This document shows, piece by piece, positions 23,419-30,718 of a stretch of 39,838 nt of DNA. Position 1 is the stretch's first letter, and each line of letters begins with the position of its first letter. The notes beneath the pieces were generated by a model. The model was not told the DNA's origin, ran no database searches, and saw only the letters and a list, made by a program, of their open reading frames with translations. The stretch is from an uncultured Oscillospiraceae bacterium. Lineage in GTDB: Bacteria; Bacillota; Clostridia; Oscillospirales; Oscillospiraceae. Position numbers and translations under genes: made by a program. The DNA lies in assembly GCA_910587395.1 (NCBI GenBank), contig CAJULJ010000026.1:1-39838 (forward strand). Direction: 5' to 3'.

Positions 23419-23511
23419 ATGAATGAATTGTATTTGATGGTCACCATGCCCGTCACCGGCACCGCCGGAATGCGGCTGTTGGAGCTGGCCGGGGACGAGA
23501 CGGACGAGTGA
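23419..23511 (+). pseudogene. possible remnant of a P-II-like gene
   Basis: A 30-codon frame beginning MNELYLMVT, which resembles the first strand of the P-II-like proteins encoded after DUF1538 genes, then continuing PVTGTAGMRLLELAGDETDE and stopping. P-II proteins are about 100-110 residues, so most of the body would be missing through an internal deletion. GTGGGGAG lies 9-16 nt upstream of the ATG. It could instead be a real short peptide; the family call rests on a short match and on the neighbour. Confidence 0.35.
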
Positions 23512-23515
23512 CGCC

Positions 23516-24064
23516 ATGAACGCGCCAAAGTTTTTGACCCTGAACGGGAAAGAATACACCATTCTGCGCCTGCTGGGCAAGGGAAAGGGCGGTTACACCT
23601 ATCTTGCGGAGCGGGATGGGATTCAATATGCCCTGAAGCAGATTCACCACGAGCCCTGCGACTATTACCAGTTCGGGGATAAGCTGGCCGCTGAGCTGGG
23701 AGACTACGAAAAGCTGTCGGCGTTGGAAATATCCGTTCCCGCCCTGCTGGACGTGGACCGGAAGGAGGAGCGGCTTTTGAAAGAGCTCCTCCCCGGCGAG
23801 ACGGTCTATCAACTGGTTCTGCGGGGCACTTTGGAGCCCTGGCACCTGGAACAGGTCCGGACCCTGTCTCAGACCCTGCGGGAAGCCGGCCTGAATATCG
23901 ATTGGTTCCCCACCAATTTCATTCCCAAGGACGGCGCGCTCTATTACGTGGACTACGAGTGCAACACCTATATGAATCAGTGGAGCTTTGAGCATTGGGG
24001 TATGCTCTATTGGTCCCGCACTCCGGAATTCGACGCCTACGCCAAAGAACATGACGATTTATAA
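23516..24064 (+). CDS. small protein-kinase-like fold protein
   Basis: A 182-residue protein with a reduced kinase layout. Glycine-rich loop GKGKGG at 21-26, ALK with Lys41 as the ATP lysine, a helix-C glutamate candidate Glu60, catalytic-loop segment NIDWFPTNFI with Asp129 and Asn134, and DYE at 146-148 in place of DFG. The C-lobe after this is very short, so it resembles RIO/APH-type or lipopolysaccharide-kinase-like minimal kinases rather than Hanks kinases. Substrate unknown. It starts 4 bp after the preceding short frame, and the Nudix gene follows 21 bp after its stop. Confidence 0.75.
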   Translation: MNAPKFLTLNGKEYTILRLLGKGKGGYTYLAERDGIQYALKQIHHEPCDYYQFGDKLAAELGDYEKLSALEISVPALLDVDRKEERLLKELLPGETVYQLVLRGTLEPWHLEQVRTLSQTLREAGLNIDWFPTNFIPKDGALYYVDYECNTYMNQWSFEHWGMLYWSRTPEFDAYAKEHDDL

Positions 24065-24085
24065 AACAAAAGAAGGTCTGACACC

Positions 24086-24496
24086 ATGAAACACGAAAAA
24101 AGCTGCGGCGCGGTGATCTTCCGCGAGGACGAAAACAACCACCGTTTTTATCTCGTTTTAAAAAGCACGCAAGGCCACACCACCCTGTGCAAGGGCCATG
24201 TGGAGAACAACGAAACGGAGCGCGAAACCGCCGCCCGTGAAATCATGGAGGAGACCGGCCTGACGGTGGACTTCCTGGACGGCTTCCGGGAGGTCATCAC
24301 CTATTCTCCCTATCCGAACTGCACCAAGAACGTGGTGTTCTTTCTGGCCCGGGTGTCCGGCGGTACGCTGACCTGCCAGCCCGAGGAGGTGGCGGACGCC
24401 TGCTTCCTGCCCTTCGACGCGGCGCTGGAGGCTCTGACCCACGCCTCCGACAAGGCCATCCTCCAGGAAGCCCACCGCTTCCTCCAAAACCGCTGA
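24086..24496 (+). CDS. Nudix hydrolase (Ap4A hydrolase-like)
   Basis: A 136-residue cytoplasmic hydrolase of nucleoside diphosphates linked to other moieties. The Nudix box is complete, from Gly37 through Glu43 to REIMEETGL (51-59), with Glu55 and Glu56 as metal ligands. The N-terminal EKSCGAVIFRE and the compact size resemble bis(5'-nucleosyl)-tetraphosphatases, but the substrate is not fixed by sequence. It lies between the kinase-like gene and the decarboxylase with gaps of 21 and 3 bp, so it is probably cotranscribed. Confidence 0.92.
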   Translation: MKHEKSCGAVIFREDENNHRFYLVLKSTQGHTTLCKGHVENNETERETAAREIMEETGLTVDFLDGFREVITYSPYPNCTKNVVFFLARVSGGTLTCQPEEVADACFLPFDAALEALTHASDKAILQEAHRFLQNR

Positions 24497-24499
24497 TCC

Positions 24500-25822
24500 A
24501 TGCCCGCGCCTTTATATGACGGCCTCCGGGCCCTGGCGGGGCAGAATCCCCTCCGTCTGGACATGCCCGGCCACCATGGCAGGCCCTTGCCGTGGAATTT
24601 CCCCTGGCCGTCTGAGCTTGACTTCACTGAAAACGGCTCCACCGGCGACCTGTTCGGAACCGAGCCAGACGCCATCCGGGAAGCGGAGCGCCTGTGGGCG
24701 GAGCGCCTGGGCTTTGACGCCTGCCTCTTTCTCACCGGCGGCTCCACCCAGGGGGTGCACACCGGCCTTGCCCTGCTGGCGGGACAGGGGAGCTCCATCG
24801 CTCTGGACCGGGGCAGCCACCGCTCGGCCTACCACGCCCTGGCCCTGCTGGACCTGACCCCTCACTTTCTCCCGCGCCCCTGGCTGGCGGGGGAGGGGGT
24901 CACCGGCCCCATCCTGCCCGAAACGGTGGAGGGAACCCTCAAAAAGCACCAGTCAATCAAAACTGTCTGTATCACATCACCGACATATTACGGCGTGTTG
25001 TCGGATATTCCCGCCATCGCGTCGGTCTGCCACGCCCACGGGGCCAAGCTGATGGTGGACGGCGCCCACGGCGCGCACCTGCCTTTCCTTGGCTATAACG
25101 GCTATCAGGCCGCCGACGTGGTGGTCATGTCCGCCCACAAAACCCTCCCGGCCCCCGGCCAGACCGCCCTGCTCTTCGCCAACGGCTTTGCCCTGGCGGA
25201 CCTCCAGCGTTGGGGCTCGGTGTACGGCACCTCGTCCCCGTCCTATGTCCTCATGTCCGCCCTGGACGCGGTCCGGGACTACATGGAGGGGGAGGGCGCC
25301 GACCGCTGCCGGAAGACCGTCCGCCTGACGGACGCCCTGCGCCGCCGCTGGCCTTCCCTCACCGAACAGGACGGCTTGGCTCTGGACCCCACCCGTCTGA
25401 CGCTCCACAGCCCGAACGGCTTTGCCCTGGCGGACGCCCTCCGGGAGCGGGGGGTGTACTGCGAGATGGCCGACCGAAGCCATGTGGTGTGCATCCTCAC
25501 CTGCGCCGACGGGCAAGGGGAATTTGCCCGTCTGGAGCAGGGGCTGGCCGAAACCGCCCTCACCGGCTCCGCCGGCCCCTGTCCACCCCCGCCGGAACCC
25601 CCGCGGGCTGTTCTCACCCCCCGTCAGGCCCTGTTCGCCCCCCGGGAGCAGGCGGCCCTGACGGACAGTGCGGGCCGCGTCTCCGCCGGTCAGATCGCCC
25701 CCTATCCCCCCGGCGTGCCGGTGATCGCCCCCGGTGAGCTGATCGAAAAAAAACATCTGGCCTATTTGACCGAAATAGGATATAATAAAAAATACTGCGA
25801 CGTTATCCCCAGGGAGGAGTGA
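24500..25822 (+). CDS. Orn/Lys/Arg decarboxylase-family PLP enzyme
   Basis: A PLP enzyme of the fold-type I basic amino-acid decarboxylase group, as in B. subtilis YaaO/SpeA. It has 440 residues with an N-terminal GHHGR segment, LTGGSTQGVHTGL (78-90), the cofactor aspartate in MVDGAHGAH (Asp187) and the Schiff-base lysine in SAHKTL (Lys214). The C-terminal domain is shorter than in SpeA of about 480-490 aa. Position just before darA-holB-ricT matches the Firmicutes yaaO-tmk-yaaQ-holB-yaaT block, except that tmk is missing. The exact substrate (arginine, lysine or ornithine) cannot be read from the sequence. The stop lies 5 bp ahead of the darA start. Confidence 0.88.
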   Translation: MPAPLYDGLRALAGQNPLRLDMPGHHGRPLPWNFPWPSELDFTENGSTGDLFGTEPDAIREAERLWAERLGFDACLFLTGGSTQGVHTGLALLAGQGSSIALDRGSHRSAYHALALLDLTPHFLPRPWLAGEGVTGPILPETVEGTLKKHQSIKTVCITSPTYYGVLSDIPAIASVCHAHGAKLMVDGAHGAHLPFLGYNGYQAADVVVMSAHKTLPAPGQTALLFANGFALADLQRWGSVYGTSSPSYVLMSALDAVRDYMEGEGADRCRKTVRLTDALRRRWPSLTEQDGLALDPTRLTLHSPNGFALADALRERGVYCEMADRSHVVCILTCADGQGEFARLEQGLAETALTGSAGPCPPPPEPPRAVLTPRQALFAPREQAALTDSAGRVSAGQIAPYPPGVPVIAPGELIEKKHLAYLTEIGYNKKYCDVIPREE

Positions 25823-25827
25823 AGCTC

Positions 25828-26151
25828 ATGAAGCTCATCATCGCCATCATCAATTACGACGACGCCGGGGCGGTGGTCCAAAGCCTGACCAAAAGCGGCT
25901 TTTCCTCCACCCGCCTGTCCACCACCGGCGGCTTTCTGCTGGCGGGCAACGTCACGCTGCTGATCGGCGTGGAGGAGGAGAAGGTGCAGGAGGCGGTGGA
26001 CATCATCCGTAAGCACTCCCACAGCCGCAGGCAGCTGATGCCTGCCATCACCGAGATGAGCCACGGCTTCATGCCCGTCATGCCGGTGGAGGTTACCGTG
26101 GGCGGAGCCACTCTGTTTGTGGTGGACGTAGAGCGGTTCGAGCGCTTATGA
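25828..26151 (+). CDS. darA: cyclic-di-AMP receptor DarA (YaaQ/PstA family)
   Basis: A 107-residue P-II-like trimer that binds c-di-AMP. The sequence KLIIAIINYDDAGAVVQSLTKSGFSSTRLSTTGGFLLAGNVTLLIGVEEEKV contains the ligand-contacting Asn, the Thr/Gly loop and the TTGGF motif, and the C-terminal PVEVTVGGATLFVVDVERFERL strand pair completes the fold. ATG 25828 is chosen over GTG 25819 because GGAGG at 25813-25817 is at the right distance only for the former. Its stop overlaps the holB start (ATGA). Downstream targets of DarA remain unclear in general. Confidence 0.94.
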   Translation: MKLIIAIINYDDAGAVVQSLTKSGFSSTRLSTTGGFLLAGNVTLLIGVEEEKVQEAVDIIRKHSHSRRQLMPAITEMSHGFMPVMPVEVTVGGATLFVVDVERFERL

Positions 26152-26897
26152 TGAATTTACCAACTCCTTTCACCCACGCCTGTCTCCTCACCGGAGGGAG
26201 CGGGGACAGCCGTACCGCCCTGGCAAACCGTCTGGCGGCGGCCTATCTGTGCGAGGGAGATCATCCCCCCTGCGGCGTGTGCCGCGCCTGCCGTAAGGTA
26301 TCTGCGTTCACCCATCCCGACGTATACCGCGCCGCCCCCGCCCCGGACAAGCGGGAGATCGCCGTGGACCAGATCCGCGCCCTGCGGGCAGACGCCTACA
26401 TCCGCCCCAACGAGGGGAAGCGGAAGGTGTACGTCATCGACCCGGCGGACGCCATGAACCCCGCCGCCCAGAACGCCCTGCTGAAGGTGCTGGAGGAGGG
26501 CCCGGCTTACGCCGCCTTCCTGCTGACGGCCGCTCAGCCGGGGCTGCTTCTGGACACGGTGCGCTCCCGCTGCGAATTGCTCACCCTGCCGCCGGAGGAG
26601 CCCCGGCCCGACCCGGAGCTGGAGGAGCGGGCCGCGGCCCTGGCCCGGCTTCTGCTCACCGGGGATGAGCTGTCCGTTGCCCGCGCCCTGGTGGAGGTGG
26701 AGCTGCAAAGGCCCAAGGGCGAGCAGCTGTCCGTCCTTTTGGCGCAGGTGGAAAACCAGACCTCCCGCCTGCTGGCCCAATATCCCCGGCGGGGCGTGAA
26801 GGTGCTCCAGGCGTTAAAAACCTGCCGGGACAACGCGGTATATAATCCCGGCGCTGGACTCACCCTGGGGCTGCTGACCGTTCAGCTGTTCCAGTAA
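26148..26897 (+). CDS. holB: DNA polymerase III delta' subunit
   Basis: Clamp-loader subunit of the replicative polymerase. It has 249 residues, somewhat short for the family. A degenerate nucleotide loop GGSGDSRT (16-23) lacks the usual Lys, as expected for delta', which does not hydrolyse ATP. A cysteine cluster (Cys42, Cys45, Cys48, with Cys35 nearby) forms the zinc module, followed by KVYVIDPADAMNPAAQNALLKVLEEGP, the strongest family signature. The start overlaps the darA stop; ATG 26151 is an equally possible start. ricT follows after 26 bp. Confidence 0.93.
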   Translation: MMNLPTPFTHACLLTGGSGDSRTALANRLAAAYLCEGDHPPCGVCRACRKVSAFTHPDVYRAAPAPDKREIAVDQIRALRADAYIRPNEGKRKVYVIDPADAMNPAAQNALLKVLEEGPAYAAFLLTAAQPGLLLDTVRSRCELLTLPPEEPRPDPELEERAAALARLLLTGDELSVARALVEVELQRPKGEQLSVLLAQVENQTSRLLAQYPRRGVKVLQALKTCRDNAVYNPGAGLTLGLLTVQLFQ

Positions 26898-26923
26898 TTC
26901 ACAGATATACGGAGGATAACCCC

Positions 26924-28168
26924 ATGACGGAAATCATCAGCGTCCGGTTCCGGCCGGGCGGAAAGCAATACTATTTCGACCCGGCGGGCCTTGCCGTATC
27001 CGAGGGCCAGAGCGTCATTGTGGAGACGGGCAAGGGCCTGGAATACGGCTCCTGCGTCAAGCGCAACACCATGGTGGAGGACGAGGCTGTGGTTCAGCCC
27101 CTGCGCCCGGTGGTGCGCCTTGCCACGGAGAAGGACGAGAAGCAGGTCCGGGAAAACCGGGGCAAGGAGAAGGAGGCCCTGCGCGTCTGCCAGCAGCTGG
27201 TGGAGCGCCACGGCCTGGACATGAAGCTGGTTCAGGTGGAGTACAGCTTCGACGGCAACAAGATCCTTTTCTTTTTCACCTCCGACGGCCGGGTGGATTT
27301 CCGGGCGCTGGTGAAGGATCTGGCGAGCATCTTCCGCGCCCGCATCGAGCTGCGCCAGATCGGCGTGCGGGACGAAGCCAGGATGCTGGGCGGCTTCGGC
27401 ATCTGCGGCAAGCCCTTCTGCTGCGCCCAGTTTCTGGACGAGTTCCAGCCCGTGTCCATCAAGATGGCCAAGACCCAGAACCTGTCCTTGAACCCCACCA
27501 AGATTTCCGGCACCTGCGGACGCCTGATGTGCTGCCTGAAGTACGAGCAGGGGGCCTATGAGGACGCGGTGAAGCGCTGCCCCAAGCAGGAATCCTTTGT
27601 CGAGTGTCCCGACGGAGCGGGGACGGTATCCGCCGTCAATCTCCTCAAGGAGCAGGTGAAGGTCCGCCTGGAGGATTCCACCGAGCAGCCCAGGAGCTAT
27701 CTCACCGAGGAGGTCCGGGTCGTCCGCAGCGGCAAAGGCAAGCGGCCTGAGGGCTACGAGCCGCCCCCCAAGGCGGAGCTGGAGAAGCTGCGCACCCAGG
27801 AGGGGGAACGGGTCCGCAATGGCGGCCGGCCGGAGGGCCCCGCCGACCTGAGCCAGGTGCTGGACCGCTATCTGAGCGAGGGCGCCGGCCAGACCAGGCA
27901 GCAGCCCGAGGGTCAGCGCCAGGGGAACCGCCGCGGCCGCAACAGTCACAGCAATCAGAACCGCGCCGCCCAGAATCAGCCCCGTCAGGAGCGCGCGCCC
28001 CAGCCCAGGCCTCAGCAGCAAAATCAGCCCCGTCTCCAAAAGCAGGCTCAGTCCCAGCCCTTCCAGGGCGGCGAGGCCAAGGGCGGGCAGAACCAGAAGC
28101 GCCGCTACCGCCCCCACCACCGCCGCAAACCCGGCGGAGGCCAGGGGCCCCAGCCCCCCCAGAGCTAA
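26924..28168 (+). CDS. ricT: PSP1-domain protein RicT (YaaT)
   Basis: Component of the RicA/F/T complex, which carries Fe-S clusters and assists RNase Y-dependent mRNA maturation and, in B. subtilis, sporulation and competence. It has 414 residues. The PSP1 core (about 1-270) contains SVRFRPGGKQYYFDP, LVQVEYSFDGNKILFFFTSDGRVDFR and two cysteine motifs, GICGKPFCCAQF and TCGRLMCCLKYE. After about residue 290 there is a long Gln/Arg/Pro-rich low-complexity tail, unlike the compact B. subtilis protein, possibly for RNA contact. Follows holB as in Firmicutes; a terminator lies just after the stop. Confidence 0.93.
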   Translation: MTEIISVRFRPGGKQYYFDPAGLAVSEGQSVIVETGKGLEYGSCVKRNTMVEDEAVVQPLRPVVRLATEKDEKQVRENRGKEKEALRVCQQLVERHGLDMKLVQVEYSFDGNKILFFFTSDGRVDFRALVKDLASIFRARIELRQIGVRDEARMLGGFGICGKPFCCAQFLDEFQPVSIKMAKTQNLSLNPTKISGTCGRLMCCLKYEQGAYEDAVKRCPKQESFVECPDGAGTVSAVNLLKEQVKVRLEDSTEQPRSYLTEEVRVVRSGKGKRPEGYEPPPKAELEKLRTQEGERVRNGGRPEGPADLSQVLDRYLSEGAGQTRQQPEGQRQGNRRGRNSHSNQNRAAQNQPRQERAPQPRPQQQNQPRLQKQAQSQPFQGGEAKGGQNQKRRYRPHHRRKPGGGQGPQPPQS

Positions 28169-28172
28169 GTCA

Positions 28173-28202
28173 AAGCCCGCCGCGGTTCGGCGGGCTTTTT
28201 TG
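28173..28202 (+). terminator. terminator after ricT
   Basis: GCCCGCCG and CGGCGGGC arms around a CGGTT loop, followed by TTTTTTG, 4 bp after the ricT stop. It closes the decarboxylase-darA-holB-ricT unit. Confidence 0.92.
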
Positions 28203-28294
28203 TCCCGCGCCCACGCAACCATTCCCGCTCCCCCAGGGTATTATAAACGACAGGCAAAAACGCGCCGCGGCCGAGGCGCGCAGGAAAGAAGGCG

Positions 28295-28771
28295 ATGGCC
28301 TTGACAGAGGAACAGCGCACCCGGGAGGTGGAGCGCTGGGGCGACATGGTATACCGTCTCGCCCTGGCCCGCACCGCCAGCGTCCCCGATGCGGAGGACG
28401 TATTCCAGGAGGTCTTTTTGCGCTATTTCCGCCATGAGGACCGGTTCCACACCGACGAATACCGCAAGGCGTGGCTGCTGCGCTGCACCGTCAACCGGTG
28501 CAAGAGCGTATTGTCCTCCCCATGGCGCAAGCGCACCGTACCCCTGGAGACCGCCGAGGAGGTGGGGGTGGAGGACGACTACCGGGAGGTATACTCCGCG
28601 GTACTCTCCCTGCCCGAAAAGTACCGGGCCGTCATCCATCTGCACTACTTCGAGGGCCTGTCGGTGGCTGAGATAGCCGCAACGCTGCAATCGACGGAGG
28701 GCACCGTGAAATCCCAGCTCAGCCGGGGCCGGGCCCTCCTGCGGGATATGCTTGAGGAGGTCGAGCTATGA
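28295..28771 (+). CDS. ECF-type RNA polymerase sigma factor
   Basis: A 158-residue extracytoplasmic-function sigma factor with only regions 2 and 4. Region 2 spans about residues 10-75 (MVYRLALARTASVPDAEDVFQEVFLRYF...RKAWLLRCTVNRCKS). Region 4 is about 100-155, with LPEKYRAVIHLHYFEGLSVAEIAATL and the recognition helix STEGTVKSQLSRGRALL. The upstream 90 bp hold a hairpin (CGCGCC/GGCGCG, 28261-28280) and a -10-like TATAAA (28242-28247); no clear autoregulatory ECF promoter was found. Its stop overlaps the start of the serpin gene (ATGA), the usual arrangement of an ECF factor with its membrane anti-sigma partner. Confidence 0.95.
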   Translation: MALTEEQRTREVERWGDMVYRLALARTASVPDAEDVFQEVFLRYFRHEDRFHTDEYRKAWLLRCTVNRCKSVLSSPWRKRTVPLETAEEVGVEDDYREVYSAVLSLPEKYRAVIHLHYFEGLSVAEIAATLQSTEGTVKSQLSRGRALLRDMLEEVEL

Positions 28772-30342
28772 AGCGATACGAAAAGGCAAACGAGGGCATC
28801 CACGCCCCCGAAGAAGTAAAAGAGAAGGCCGTCCGTCCCCACCGGCGGCGCCCGTACGCCCGCTGGACGGGCGCGGTGGCGGCGGTGCTGGCGGTGGCCG
28901 TCATCGGCGGGGTCGCCATGTGGCCGGACAGCCGCGCGAACCCCTACGTGGACAATCTGGGCGGTCCCGCCCCGTTCTCTTTGGACGGGAAGAACCGGTC
29001 GGCGGGGCCGTCCACGGCCCTGGCCGCTCACACCCTGGCGGCGGCGGAATACCCGGAGATGCACCCCTATCCCCGGCAGGATGATTATTTTTCCGACTAT
29101 ACCGACCACAGCAGCGCGGACTATGACCGGGACTATGAGGCGTGGCAAGCGGATATCACCGCTCTGCGCTCCAACGCGGACTACACCGGAATGATGGACG
29201 AGTTCCTGTCCGCCTCCACCGTCCAATTCCTGGCCGGGGCCGGGGAGGACAACCGCGTCTACTCCCCGCTGAACGTCTACATGGCTCTGTCCATGCTGGC
29301 GGAGACCGCCGGGGAGAACAGCCGCCAACAGATCTTGGACCTTTTACAGGTGGATTCCATCGAAGCCCTGCGGGACCGGGCCGCCGCCCTGTGGAAGGAC
29401 CACTACCGGGACGACGGTACCGTGACCTCCATCCTGGGCAATTCCCTGTGGCTGCGCAGCGGCATGACCTACAGCCAAAAGGTTCTGGACATCCTGGCAA
29501 AGGATTATTACGCCTCCTCCTTCTCCGGCGAGATGGGGTCCGAGGAGTATAACCAGGCCCTGCGGGACTGGCTCAACGAGCAGACCGGCGGGCTGCTGGC
29601 GGAGCAGGCGGAGGGCCTGGAGATGAAGCCGGAGACGGTGCTTGCCCTGGCGTCCACCATCTACTTCAAGGCGGCCTGGGACGACGAGTTCAACAAGGAG
29701 CGCACCGAGACCGATACCTTCCACGCCCCGTCCGGCGATGTGGACGTGGACTTCATGCGCAAGGCCATGGAGAGCAGCTTCTACTGGGGGAGCAATTTCA
29801 CCGCCGTCCAGCTCCGCTTCCAGCAGGGCGGTAGCATGTGGCTGATTCTCCCCGATGAGGAATGCTCCGTGGATGAGCTGCTCCAGAGCGGCGAGGCCAT
29901 GGACTTCCTGCTCGCGCCCAAGTATGACCGTTACGATGGCGACGGCAATATGGTGCGGGAAGGCTGGACCGGGCAGAAGTATCTCACCATCAACCTGTCC
30001 ATGCCCAAATTCGACGTGTCCTCCGACCTGGACCTGATCGACGGCCTGAAAGCGCTGGGCGTCACCGACGTGTTTGACATGAACGTGTCCAACTTCGACC
30101 CTCTGGGGGCGTCTACCGACGACCCGCTGTACGTGGGTACGGCCCAGCACGCCGCCCGGGTGAAGGTGGACGAAGAGGGCTGCGAGGCGGCGGCCTACAC
30201 CGTCATGATGATGAATGCCGGCGCGGACGCGCCACCCGACGACGAGGTGGACTTCACCCTGGACCGGCCCTTCCTGTTCGCCATCACCGGGGACAGCGGG
30301 CTGCCCCTGTTCACCGGCGTGGTGAACCAGCCCAATGGGTAA
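28768..30342 (+). CDS. membrane-anchored serpin, putative anti-sigma/sensor partner of the ECF factor
   Basis: A 524-residue protein. Residues 1-31 are a short basic cytoplasmic segment (MKRYEKANEGIHAPEEVKEK...RRRPY) of the type that opens many Clostridia anti-sigma proteins; residues 33-51 are a single membrane helix; 52-139 is a Pro/Ala/Tyr-rich linker; and about 140-524 is a full-length serpin domain placed outside by the positive-inside rule. Serpin marks include VYSPLNVYMALSML, LASTIYFKAAW, the hinge EEGCEAAAYT (469-478) with small residues allowing loop insertion, and DFTLDRPFLFAI after the reactive loop. The hinge suggests an inhibitory serpin. The P1 site lies within NAGADA and cannot be fixed because the loop is about 3 residues longer than in alpha-1-antitrypsin. 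Overlap with the sigma gene suggests a common function. Confidence 0.93.
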   Translation: MKRYEKANEGIHAPEEVKEKAVRPHRRRPYARWTGAVAAVLAVAVIGGVAMWPDSRANPYVDNLGGPAPFSLDGKNRSAGPSTALAAHTLAAAEYPEMHPYPRQDDYFSDYTDHSSADYDRDYEAWQADITALRSNADYTGMMDEFLSASTVQFLAGAGEDNRVYSPLNVYMALSMLAETAGENSRQQILDLLQVDSIEALRDRAAALWKDHYRDDGTVTSILGNSLWLRSGMTYSQKVLDILAKDYYASSFSGEMGSEEYNQALRDWLNEQTGGLLAEQAEGLEMKPETVLALASTIYFKAAWDDEFNKERTETDTFHAPSGDVDVDFMRKAMESSFYWGSNFTAVQLRFQQGGSMWLILPDEECSVDELLQSGEAMDFLLAPKYDRYDGDGNMVREGWTGQKYLTINLSMPKFDVSSDLDLIDGLKALGVTDVFDMNVSNFDPLGASTDDPLYVGTAQHAARVKVDEEGCEAAAYTVMMMNAGADAPPDDEVDFTLDRPFLFAITGDSGLPLFTGVVNQPNG

Positions 30343-30669
30343 AGAACCTCCTCCTGTCTTAGCGCAATGTCGTTCCCTTATTATGAGAACGCGGTGGAAT
30401 GGATGAAACATGGAGCTTTATACCGGAATTTCAAAAATCGTGGAATTCACGGGAGAAAAAGGCTTGACATTCCTTTATGTAAACAAAATGATGCAGGATT
30501 ACTCTCAATGCATACTTGCACAGGGGTGTGGAAGTTTGTGTGGAAGTTGTGGAAACCTTGAAAACAGCCGGTTTGTAAAAAAATGGAATGCAGGATGCAG
30601 GAAAACGACGCGTTCATTTATGCGTTTTTGTCTTGTGTGATTTGTCAAAAGAATTATGGAATCTGGCAG
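30343..30669. other. AT-rich convergent intergenic region with possible small RNA or Cys-rich small ORF
   Basis: This stretch between the ends of the serpin and mrdA genes is much richer in A/T than its surroundings. It contains TTGACA at 30464-30469 with a weak AATGAT 17 bp later, closely spaced TGTGGAAGTT-type repeats at 30527, 30539 and 30548, and then the strong terminator at 30670, so a plus-strand small RNA of about 200 nt is possible. A 76-codon frame (30410-30640), or its 50-codon version from 30488, would encode a Cys-rich peptide with CGSLCGSC, but no good ribosome-binding site supports either. Nothing here is assigned with confidence. Confidence 0.3.
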
Positions 30670-30712
30670 AAAAGGGAGTTGTTTGGAACTTAGTTCCAAA
30701 CAACTCCCTTTT
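30670..30712. terminator. very strong bidirectional terminator
   Basis: An inverted repeat of 21 bp per arm with almost no loop: arms 30670-30690 (AAAAGGGAGTTGTTTGGAACT) and 30692-30712, A-run on one side and T-run on the other. It begins 6 bp after the mrdA stop on the minus strand and would also end plus-strand transcription from the serpin side. Confidence 0.92.
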
Positions 30713-30718
30713 TTTCGA

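Noticed and set aside
30548..30556. TGTGGAAAC-type motifs as DnaA boxes (also near 34940 and 36589)
   Set aside because: They differ from TTATCCACA at one or more positions and are isolated; there is no cluster, no AT-rich unwinding element and no dnaA/dnaN gene.
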